From Anaerolineae bacterium (lineage in GTDB: Bacteria > Chloroflexota > Anaerolineae > J102): DNA of 19,489 nucleotides. The notes beneath the pieces were generated by a model that was given only the letters and a program-made list of their open reading frames with translations, searched no databases and was not told the origin of the DNA. Position 1 is the first letter of the stretch; each line of letters opens with the position of its first letter. The translations under genes and the position numbers were made by a program. Shown here in pieces: positions 1 through 6,073 of this stretch. The stretch is from assembly GCA_026985975.1 (NCBI GenBank), contig JALSPL010000045.1, forward strand, positions 1 to 19,489, in the 5' to 3' direction.

Positions 1-5
1 CCCAC

Positions 6-51
6 TGTGCCAATAATAGGTGAGACAACTTGTTTGAAGAAATTAGTGTAG
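6..51 (+). repeat. Left inverted end of the IS3-family element
   Basis: It matches the reverse complement of 1779-1823 over about 45 nt with one gap. The best-kept blocks are TGTG at the tip, GAGACA at 22-27 and GAAATTA followed by TGTAG at 39-51. The length and block structure suggest the tip plus internal transposase-binding sites. The transposase promoter probably overlaps this end, but I see no convincing -35/-10 pair there. Confidence 0.7.
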
Positions 52-76
52 AATTCTCTCAAACAAGGAGTCACAA

Positions 77-508
77 ATGAAAGTCAATCAGGCAGTTTCA
101 AGCAATGGAAACCATCCAGCTATGAGCAACGAACCAAGTCCGGAAGTCCTGCCGAAAGCGAAACGACGTCAATTCAGCGCTGCGTATAAGTTGCGTATTC
201 TGGCCGAAGCGGACGCCTGTAAGAAACGAGGAGAAATCGGAGCGCTTCTGCGACGGGAAGGGCTCTACTCATCGCATCTGACAGATTGGCGTAGGCAACG
301 AGCCCGAGGCGAGTTGAGGGAGGCGGGCGGCCGGAAGCGAGGGCGCAAGTCAGACCCGGAGGCGGCGGAGCTTGCTCGATTGCGGCGTGAGAATGAGCGG
401 CTGCGCGGCCGTCTGCAACGGGCGGAGAAGATCATCGACGTGCAAAAAAAGTTAGCGCAACTGCTTGGCACGATGCCCGTGGAGAGCCAGAACGGCGAGA
501 GGCCATGA
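77..508 (+). CDS. IS3-family transposase OrfA (HTH DNA-binding protein)
   Basis: The 143-residue protein has an HTH_Tnp_1-type helix-turn-helix at about residues 30-75 (FSAAYKLRILAEAD through LTDWRRQR). An Arg/Leu-rich coiled coil follows at about 95-130 and looks like the leucine zipper IS3 OrfA proteins use to multimerise. An AAGGAG ribosome site lies 7 nt before the ATG. The gene overlaps orfB by 4 nt (ATGA). OrfA alone normally binds the IS ends and moderates transposition. A -1 slip at 445-451 would join residues 1-125 to the OrfB frame. Confidence 0.88.
   Translation: MKVNQAVSSNGNHPAMSNEPSPEVLPKAKRRQFSAAYKLRILAEADACKKRGEIGALLRREGLYSSHLTDWRRQRARGELREAGGRKRGRKSDPEAAELARLRRENERLRGRLQRAEKIIDVQKKLAQLLGTMPVESQNGERP
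445..451 (+). promoter_or_regulatory. Programmed -1 frameshift heptamer A_AAA_AAG
   Basis: Seven A followed by G occur at 444-451. In the orfA frame the codons are CAA AAA AAG, so the heptamer A_AAA_AAG is exactly in X_XXY_YYZ register. After a -1 slip the next codon is GTT at 451, and that frame stays open through 505 into orfB. The fused OrfAB would be about 486 residues. This is the known mechanism for making active IS3-family transposase; its use here is inferred. Confidence 0.75.
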
Positions 509-1536
509 TGGCGGCAGCGAAAGAATTGGAGCAGAGCATCGGCGTAGCTGCCGCCTGTCAGGTTTTGAACATCCCCAGAAGCAGCTTCTATCGGCGGCGT
601 CATGCCGAACGCAAAACGCCACTGCCAGGTCAACAGCGTTCCAAACCAGCCCAGGCGTTGAGTGATGCGGAGCGAGAGGAAGTTCGCAGTGTGCTGAACA
701 GCGAACGTTTTCAGGATCAAAGTCCCCGTGAAGTTTACGCCACACTGCTGGACGAAGAGAGGTATCTCTGCCACTGGCGCACCATGTATCGGGTGCTGAA
801 TGAGCACGAAGAAGTGCGAGAACGGCGTAATCAACTGCGCCATCCAACTTATGTCCGGCCCGAACTGCTGGCAACAGGCCCCAATCAACTCTGGAGCTGG
901 GATATTACCAAGCTGCGGGGGCCTGTCACCTGGACCTACTACTATCTCTACGTCATGCTGGATGTCTACAGCCGCTATGTGGTCGGTTGGCTGCTGGCCG
1001 ACCGGGAATCAGCGGCGTTGGCCCAGGAATTGACAGCCGCAGCTTACGCCCGACAGCAGATTGAGCCAGGCCAGTTGACCATCCATGCAGATCGAGGCGG
1101 CCCCATGATCGCCAAATCCATGGCGTTGCTGATGAGCGACCTGGGCGTCAACAAAAGTCACAGCCGGCCCCACGTCTCGGATGACAATCCCTTTTCGGAG
1201 GCTCAGTTCCGCACTTTGAAATACAGGCCAGACTATCCTGACCGTTTCGGTTCCCTGGCGGATGCACGCCAGTGGGCTCGACGTTTCTTCGCCTGGTACA
1301 ACCAGGAGCATCATCATAGCAGCTTACGTTTGCTCACGCCGGCCGATGTTCACTACGGCCGGGCGGAAGAAAAACTGGCGCAACGGCACCTCCTGTTGCT
1401 CCAGGCTTATGAGGCCCATCCAGAACGCTTCGTCAATGGCCCGCCCAAACTACAGAAACTGGAGAGAGCCGTCTGGATCAATCCGCCGACAGAAGCCGAC
1501 GACTCTCAGACACCCGCCACAGATGCCATTCATTAA
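505..1536 (+). CDS. IS3-family transposase OrfB (DDE integrase catalytic subunit)
   Basis: The 343-residue protein has an N-terminal HTH_21-like region (about 55-100) and an rve integrase core (about 125-285). The catalytic triad is visible: D in WSWDIT, D in IHADRGG and E in NPFSEAQFRTLKY. The usual HSDRGSQY motif is changed to HADRGGPM, as in some IS3 subgroups. The C-terminal YNQEHHHSSLRLLTPADVH matches the conserved IS3/rve tail. The ATG overlaps the orfA stop, so OrfB can come from coupling or, as part of OrfAB, from the upstream frameshift. The frame is intact and probably functional. Confidence 0.92.
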   Translation: MMAAAKELEQSIGVAAACQVLNIPRSSFYRRRHAERKTPLPGQQRSKPAQALSDAEREEVRSVLNSERFQDQSPREVYATLLDEERYLCHWRTMYRVLNEHEEVRERRNQLRHPTYVRPELLATGPNQLWSWDITKLRGPVTWTYYYLYVMLDVYSRYVVGWLLADRESAALAQELTAAAYARQQIEPGQLTIHADRGGPMIAKSMALLMSDLGVNKSHSRPHVSDDNPFSEAQFRTLKYRPDYPDRFGSLADARQWARRFFAWYNQEHHHSSLRLLTPADVHYGRAEEKLAQRHLLLLQAYEAHPERFVNGPPKLQKLERAVWINPPTEADDSQTPATDAIH

Positions 1537-1778
1537 CGTCAGTTGAACGACCATTGGTTTTCGATTATACTCATACCCGCCGGTGCAGAGGATAGGGCAA
1601 CGCTGGAGAGCGACCCGAGCGCTGACGCCGGTGAACGGTGTAGCTCTGGGCGGTGTCCCGCATGCCGCCCAGACTTCATCATCTCACAGCTACATCGTTC
1701 TGGAAAGCGATAAACTCATCCTCCCGTTGACATCAATTCTCAGCTATGCAGCGCAATCCGTCTGCACAGCCCCACTTC
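1537..1778 (+). other. Non-coding 3' segment of the IS element
   Basis: About 240 nt between the orfB stop and the right inverted end carry no convincing gene. They hold an 8-bp direct repeat CGCCGGTG (1578-1585 and 1626-1633) and a perfect 8-bp inverted repeat CTGGGCGG/CCGCCCAG (1646-1653 and 1665-1672, 11-nt loop) without a T-run. The segment could be passenger or structural RNA-like sequence; no function is evident. Confidence 0.5.
1646..1672 (+). terminator. Stem-loop downstream of orfB, possible terminator
   Basis: An 8-bp perfect GC-rich stem with an 11-nt loop lies 110 nt after orfB. No U-tract follows, so it is not a classical intrinsic terminator. It may shield the transposase mRNA end or block readthrough. 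Confidence 0.3.
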
Positions 1779-1823
1779 CTACAGTAATTTCTTTAGCAAT
1801 TCTGTCTCAAACTACTTGACACA
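1779..1823 (-). repeat. Right inverted end of the IS3-family element
   Basis: This is the inverted copy of 6-51 with one single-base gap. It contains an outward-facing TTGACA at 1816-1821, but no -10-like hexamer lies 16-18 nt downstream in the flanking remnant. Confidence 0.7.
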
Positions 1824-2505
1824 TACCGGTTTCCCACAAAAACCGGAAGGTCAAAGTCTGGAATCAACGCTTGCATCGTTGGGAACCCATCTCCATGGAA
1901 GAACTGATGGCGTTGGTGTTATGGCGGGGACGTTTGCAGGTGCGCTTCTTCCGAGCTGGCAAAAGTAAAGAACGGCTGGTGCTTTGGGATGGTTTCGCAT
2001 CCGTTTGCCCGAGGAGTCTGCTCCGTTGTGGCTTCTGGTGGCGGAAACGCTGGATGCCGATGAGGAGGAGGATACTGAGGAAGAACGGCTCCTCGGATTA
2101 TTGACCAATATTCCGATTACAGATATGAACACTGCCCAACAAGTCTATCAAAATTGGCGTTTACGAGGACGCATCGAACACGGTTATCGTTTCGACCAGG
2201 AAGCGGGTCTGGACATCGAGCAGCTCATGGTCCGTTCCCTCGATCGCATGCAACGCCTTTTCGTATTGGTTCTCTGGGCCATGCACTTCGTCACTCATGT
2301 CTTGCGCACCTGGCCCCAAGTCATCGTCGAGTGGTTTCAAGTCCTAGGCGGCAAGCTGCAACGAAAAAGTGATCGCAGTGGCCTCTACTGGCTTCTCTGG
2401 GGGTTGGCTCATGTCTGGTCCGCTATTGCTACTCTCTCCTATGCCAACGATCATCCGTTCCCACTCTCCACCGTCAATCTCGCTCAAGCCTCGACTTATG
2501 GGTAA
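1824..2505 (+). pseudogene. IS4-type (DDE_Tnp_1) transposase remnant, C-terminal part, frameshifted
   Basis: The second half, read in the frame of 1984-2505, has a DDE transposase C-terminus. LLTNIPITDMNTAQQVYQNW is followed by RGRIEHGYRFDQEAG, which resembles the Y-(2)-R-(3)-E motif of IS4-family enzymes. The first part (1826 to about 1985) reads on in the +2 frame as a related beta-rich stretch ending RAGKSKERLVL. It then needs a single-base shift near 1983-1995 to continue as FRIRLPEESAPLWLLV. The N-terminal half and catalytic aspartates are absent because the IS3-family element ends just before 1824. The missing half may lie upstream of the window. Confidence 0.75.
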
Positions 2506-2523
2506 TCACCGCGAGTGAACCGC

Positions 2524-2552
2524 TTGACACTGCCAGAAAACCCGTGTAGAAT
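2524..2552 (+). promoter_or_regulatory. Sigma70-type promoter of the transport/catabolic operon
   Basis: TTGACA at 2524-2529 and TAGAAT at 2547-2552 are separated by 17 nt, near consensus. Transcription would start around 2559, giving a leader of about 124 nt before the ATG at 2683. The promoter begins 18 nt after the stop of the IS4-type remnant, so it may derive from or abut the old IS end. A TCTCT-N10-AGAGA inverted repeat (2552-2571) overlaps the predicted start site and could be an operator. Confidence 0.7.
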
Positions 2553-2566
2553 CTCTTATATTAAAC

Positions 2567-2639
2567 AGAGAGAAATGGGGGTTCATCGTCGAAATCGCTA
2601 GGAATCATCGCATTTCGATTATTCCTTATTACTCTCTCT
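2567..2639 (+). promoter_or_regulatory. Structured 5' leader: long imperfect stem-loop
   Basis: Base-by-base pairing gives three stacked helices. The outer is AGAGAGA (2567-2573) with TCTCTCT (2633-2639). The middle is AATGGGG (2574-2580) with CCTTATT (2624-2630), including two G-U pairs. The inner is TCGAAAT plus GC (2589-2598, one bulged C) with GC-ATTTCGA (2610-2618). The structure starts about 8 nt after the predicted transcription start. It could be a cis-acting RNA element, an mRNA-stabilising leader or a relic IS end. I do not recognise a known riboswitch class. Confidence 0.4.
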
Positions 2640-2655
2640 TTACAAACCCCACATC

Positions 2656-2673
2656 TGCCTTCGGGCAAAGGAG
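2656..2673 (+). promoter_or_regulatory. UUCG-capped mini-hairpin next to the Shine-Dalgarno site
   Basis: TGCC-TTCG-GGCA (2656-2667) forms a 4-bp stem closed by C-G around the very stable UUCG tetraloop. AAAGGAG follows immediately, with a 9-nt spacing to the ATG at 2683. The hairpin leaves the ribosome site open and may space it from the larger upstream stem. Confidence 0.45.
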
Positions 2674-2682
2674 AAGAGCCCC

Positions 2683-4104
2683 ATGAAACGTATTTGGCTA
2701 TTGCTCACGCTCATTTTGTTGCTGTCTTTCTCGTTAGCAGCCTGTGCGTCGGGCGGCAGCCAGGCGCCGCCTGCTACGGAGAACACACCATCCGCGCAGA
2801 CGTCATCAGCGGAGACCAAAGAAGAGCCGTCGCCAACCAAGGTCCATGATATCGTCACCTGGTATCAGTATGATCAGAACAACACGGACCCAGCCAGCGA
2901 TGAAAGGGTGGGGAATGAATATCTGAGAAAGACAATTCCGGAGTTCAATAAGGCGTTTGAGGGAAAATGGAAGTGGGTGAATCAACCGAAAGCATTCGAT
3001 AAAATGACCACTGAACTTGTGGCCGCAGTGCAGGCGGGCGGCGATGTGCCCGACATTTTCGAGATGAGCAACACCCAGGACTTGGTGGATTTCTATCGAC
3101 ATGGCGTGGCCCAGGATATGCGGGAATGGGCTCAGACGCAATCTTGGTGGGATGATCTCGACCCGGCGGGTGTTACAGCATGCACGGGTCCGGATGGCGG
3201 CCTATATTGTATCCCAATGGCTGAACGTCCCCAAATTGTCTATGTGTGGAAAGACCGCTTTCCCGATGGTTTTCCCAAAACGCCGGAAGAGTTTATGAAG
3301 AAGGCAGAAGATCTCAAGTCTCAAGACCTCTACGCCATAACCTTTTTTGGCTCCACTGATAAGGGCGGAGAAGGATTAACTCGGGCCATCTGGACGACTA
3401 TTGCCTCTTTCGGTGGCAAGCTCGATGACAGTAAAGGCAATATGTTGCTCAACACGCCAGAAAATGTGGCTGCCATCAAATTCATACGAGAGATTGTCGC
3501 CAAAGAATATGTGCCCGAAATCGCTTTCGCAGGCGGTTTTCGCGAAGAAGACGCATTCAAGGACGCGTCTGCTGGTTCCTTTCCCACTGGCCTCTTCGGC
3601 TATCGTTATCTGAATCCACTCACTGCACCCAGTGGCAAAAAATATGATAAGGGCAATGCCGAGGATATGCTGGACGCTATCGCCGCTGGCGACATCTACG
3701 TCTCCTCCTATTTCGGAGCCGACGGGCACAAACCAGGCTGCGGCATCGATATCGCCGGGTTTGTCATCCCGGTGGGGGCTCAGAATATTGACGGCGTTCA
3801 TGACTATATCAATTGGATGATGGAGACCGAGCAGAACGCTCAATGGGTGCAGGCAGCGGGTGGCGGTTTCCCCGTGCTCAAGTCAACTCGTAGTCATGAA
3901 TTGTTCCAAGTGCCTCTTTACAAGGAGGCCGGCGATGCGTTAGAGGTCAGCGAGTGTCGTCCCTGGTATGGCTCGTTGCAGCGTCCTAACGAAGCGCAGG
4001 AGCAAATCATGGATGCCATTTACAAACTCATCAAGGAAGACCCCACTGCAGATATCGAGAAAGTGTTGACTAAGACTCAGGAAGAGTATAACGCCAACAA
4101 TTAG
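2683..4104 (+). CDS. ABC transporter extracellular solute-binding lipoprotein, family 1 (CUT1 type)
   Basis: This 473-residue protein is the periplasmic or surface receptor that delivers a ligand to the two permeases downstream. A lipoprotein signal runs through residues 1-20 (MKR, a Leu-rich core, then LAAC), so Cys21 is the lipidated residue. A Ser/Thr/Glu/Pro-rich linker spans about 22-55. The mature domain has the SBP_bac_1 style, with phrases such as AGGDVPDIFEMSN and YCIPMAERPQIVYVWKD typical of sugar-type binding proteins. Length is usual to slightly long for the family. The start is fixed by AAAGGAG 9 nt upstream. The family name does not prove a sugar ligand; the neighbouring amine-oxidising genes suggest an amino or amido compound. 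A stable hairpin follows the stop. Confidence 0.93.
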   Translation: MKRIWLLLTLILLLSFSLAACASGGSQAPPATENTPSAQTSSAETKEEPSPTKVHDIVTWYQYDQNNTDPASDERVGNEYLRKTIPEFNKAFEGKWKWVNQPKAFDKMTTELVAAVQAGGDVPDIFEMSNTQDLVDFYRHGVAQDMREWAQTQSWWDDLDPAGVTACTGPDGGLYCIPMAERPQIVYVWKDRFPDGFPKTPEEFMKKAEDLKSQDLYAITFFGSTDKGGEGLTRAIWTTIASFGGKLDDSKGNMLLNTPENVAAIKFIREIVAKEYVPEIAFAGGFREEDAFKDASAGSFPTGLFGYRYLNPLTAPSGKKYDKGNAEDMLDAIAAGDIYVSSYFGADGHKPGCGIDIAGFVIPVGAQNIDGVHDYINWMMETEQNAQWVQAAGGGFPVLKSTRSHELFQVPLYKEAGDALEVSECRPWYGSLQRPNEAQEQIMDAIYKLIKEDPTADIEKVLTKTQEEYNANN

Positions 4105-4111
4105 CAACCAG

Positions 4112-4149
4112 ATGGTGCGGCGCGTATTTTATGATGTGCGCCGCACCAT
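4112..4149 (+). promoter_or_regulatory. Intercistronic perfect 12-bp hairpin between binding protein and permeases
   Basis: ATGGTGCGGCGC (4112-4123) and GCGCCGCACCAT (4138-4149) are exact inverted repeats with a 14-nt loop. No U-run follows. This position suggests 3' protection of the binding-protein mRNA and/or partial attenuation, giving more receptor than permease, as described for the malE-malF intergenic region. It also rules out an upstream permease start at 4131, which lies in the loop. Confidence 0.75.
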
Positions 4150-4181
4150 TACCCTGTCACACTATTTTTGGGGTAACCTTT

Positions 4182-5126
4182 ATGTCAAGAATTGCGCTCA
4201 TCCAACCTAAAAAGCGCAGGTTTCGTAACGCGCTTCCCTTTTGGCTGATTCTGCCGACCATTATCGTCCTTCTCATCGTCCAGGTGTATCCTGCTCTTTA
4301 CACGATGTGGCTGAGTTTTCACGAGCGGGAGCCCAAAGGGTGGGAATATGTGGGGCTGCGCAATTTCCAGCGGCTATTTCATCAAAGTCTTTTCCATGAA
4401 AGCATAGGGCATACCATTGTTTTTCTAGTGGGGTACGCCAGTCTAACTATGATTGCCGGTTTTTTTATTGCATTGCTGCTCAACCGTAAGCTACGTCTTT
4501 CGGGCCTCTACATCACACTGCTTTTCATTCCCTGGATCTTAGCGGACATCATTGCCGGCATGGTGTTTCGACTGTTGGTGATTCCCGATTACGGCTTGCT
4601 GGCGGGCTTTTTGCAAAATCCGACCATTTTCCCTCCTAAAGGCCTTTCCGTGCTCACGGCAGTGCCGCCGCATCCATGGTTTGGCAGCTTTCCCTTTCCG
4701 CCCGCGCCAGCGATGATCTTATTGATACTGGCTTCATCATGGCGGGCGCTGCCTTTTATCACCTTATTGCTGTTGGCTGCGATGCAGACTGTGCCAACTG
4801 AGGTTATCGAAAGCAGCCGTATCGATGGCGCTAATGGTTGGCAGATCGTCCGTTTTATCATGACCCCGTTGATGCTGCCCACCATGGTAGTGGCGCTTTT
4901 CAGTCTCATTCTCACTGGCGTCAACAGCGTGGGCATGATCTTCAGTCTCACCGGCGGTGGGCCGGGCACTTCCACAGAGGTGCTCAGCTATCTACTCTAC
5001 ACCATTGGTTGGAGCCAGTTACGGTTTGGACGGGCCGCGTCCCTGGCCCTGATCATGGCCATCGTCAACTGGCTTTTGATTTCGGGCACCCTGCGTCTGA
5101 CTCGCGTAGAGGAGAGGAGCCGGTGA
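4182..5126 (+). CDS. ABC transporter permease, CUT1 family (MalF/UgpA-like)
   Basis: This 314-residue inner-membrane protein has about six hydrophobic segments, the first at residues 19-40 after a basic cytoplasmic end (KKRRFR). The EAA loop that contacts the ATPase is at about 207-229 (EVIESSRIDGANGWQIVRF...P). A Pro-rich extracytoplasmic stretch lies at about 145-175. The start at 4182 was chosen because an in-frame ATG at 4131 falls in the hairpin loop and would add 17 non-homologous-looking residues. GGGG upstream is only a weak ribosome site. It ends one base before the next permease, with which it should form the channel. No ATPase gene accompanies the pair. Confidence 0.9.
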   Translation: MSRIALIQPKKRRFRNALPFWLILPTIIVLLIVQVYPALYTMWLSFHEREPKGWEYVGLRNFQRLFHQSLFHESIGHTIVFLVGYASLTMIAGFFIALLLNRKLRLSGLYITLLFIPWILADIIAGMVFRLLVIPDYGLLAGFLQNPTIFPPKGLSVLTAVPPHPWFGSFPFPPAPAMILLILASSWRALPFITLLLLAAMQTVPTEVIESSRIDGANGWQIVRFIMTPLMLPTMVVALFSLILTGVNSVGMIFSLTGGGPGTSTEVLSYLLYTIGWSQLRFGRAASLALIMAIVNWLLISGTLRLTRVEERSR

Positions 5127-5127
5127 T

Positions 5128-6069
5128 ATGCAGCGAATAAGCCACGCCACGCGCAAGAAATGGGAACGCATTGCAGTCAATGGCGTCATCCTGACTGTGC
5201 TGCTCTTTGCTATGATCCCCATCGCCACTACCCTGCTCATCTCCTTCAAGCGTGAGCAGGATGTCATTCGTAAGCCCCCCGTCATCTTTCCCTGCGATAC
5301 GTCTGAGAAAGCCTTCGACTTGCGAGCATGCCGTTGGTCAATTGAGGGATATTTGCGGGTGCTGGCCCCAAAGCCATCCAGCAAATCCCCCCTGGGCTTT
5401 GCGCTCACGGGCAACATGCTTCGCATTTATCTACCTAACACCCTGCTTTACGCTACTGTAACAGCGTTCATTGTGGTAATACTGGCTGGCATGTCAGGAT
5501 ACGCATTTTCCCGTTTTCATTTTCGGGGTTATAAGTTTCTGATGACTGCAATTCTAGCCATCACCGGCGTGCCTCTGCTCACTAACTTGTTGGCGTTGTA
5601 CCAGATGAGCGTAACGCTGCGCAAGGCTCATTTGCCTTTTTGGGATGATCGCATCTTCATCATCATCGTTTATATCGGCTTTTACCTGCCACTGAGCGTG
5701 TGGATTGCTAAAGGCTTTTTCGACGCTATTCCCCGCGAGCTGGAGGAAGCCGCGCTCATCGACGGCTGCACGCCTCTTTGTGCGCTGTGGCGGGTGATAA
5801 TGCCTCTGGCCATGCCCGGACTCACCTCTATTTTCCTGCTCACCTTCGTCAACGTCTGGAACGAATTCATCGCCGCCTATCTACTCATCGCCAAGAACGA
5901 GTACAAGACCGCAATGTTCGGACTGTACGACTTCCTGGGGCAGAATATCGTTAATGTTCAGGTGATCGCTGCAGCTTGTATCATTATCGCCGCACCCGTC
6001 GTCATTCTCTTCCTCTTCACGCGGCGCACATTCTTCCGGGCCATGGTGGAAGGTGCGGTCAAGGGATAA
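5128..6069 (+). CDS. ABC transporter permease, CUT1 family (MalG/UgpE-like)
   Basis: This 313-residue partner permease has a first membrane span at about 17-40 ending in LLISFKRE, the conserved start of MalG-type proteins. Further spans occur at about 105-125, 135-160, 175-195, 228-250 and 285-302. The EAA loop is at about 205-227 (ELEEAALIDGCTPLCALWRVIMP). A purine-rich GAGGAGAGGAG site lies just upstream, inside the end of the first permease. A stretch of about 50 residues (45-100) between spans 1 and 2 includes two cysteines (PCDTSEKAFDLRACRW) and is longer than usual; it may form an outside loop. Confidence 0.92.
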   Translation: MQRISHATRKKWERIAVNGVILTVLLFAMIPIATTLLISFKREQDVIRKPPVIFPCDTSEKAFDLRACRWSIEGYLRVLAPKPSSKSPLGFALTGNMLRIYLPNTLLYATVTAFIVVILAGMSGYAFSRFHFRGYKFLMTAILAITGVPLLTNLLALYQMSVTLRKAHLPFWDDRIFIIIVYIGFYLPLSVWIAKGFFDAIPRELEEAALIDGCTPLCALWRVIMPLAMPGLTSIFLLTFVNVWNEFIAAYLLIAKNEYKTAMFGLYDFLGQNIVNVQVIAAACIIIAAPVVILFLFTRRTFFRAMVEGAVKG

Positions 6070-6073
6070 TCGT

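Larger units (their letters stand above)
6..1823 (+). mobile_element. IS3-family insertion sequence, apparently complete
   Basis: This element of about 1.8 kb carries overlapping orfA (HTH plus coiled coil) and orfB (DDE integrase), the IS3 layout. Its ends are imperfect inverted repeats. Reading inward, the left end starts TGTGCCAATAATAGG and the right end, reverse-complemented, starts TGTGTCAAGTAGTTT. Both share GAGACA at about position 17 and GAAATTA-N-TGTAG at about position 33. The flanking bases (cac on the left, tac on the right) do not form an exact target duplication, so the outermost bases are uncertain by a few nucleotides. About 240 nt lie between orfB and the right end, which makes it longer than a typical IS3 element of 1.2-1.6 kb. 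The right side joins an IS4-type transposase remnant. Confidence 0.75.

Noticed and set aside
265..888. Long - strand ORF opposite the transposase genes
   Set aside because: It is a shadow of orfA/orfB; the + strand frames carry HTH and DDE motifs and a good ribosome site.
1583..1819. Small + strand ORF in the IS tail
   Set aside because: It runs into the right inverted end, has no ribosome site and its translation looks like random sequence.
1816..1844. Hybrid outward promoter from the IS right end (TTGACA at 1816)
   Set aside because: No -10-like hexamer occurs at 16-18 nt; the expected place reads AAAACC.
4131..4181. Upstream extension of the first permease starting at 4131
   Set aside because: It begins inside the loop of the 12-bp intercistronic hairpin, has no ribosome site and adds residues unlike a permease N-terminus.
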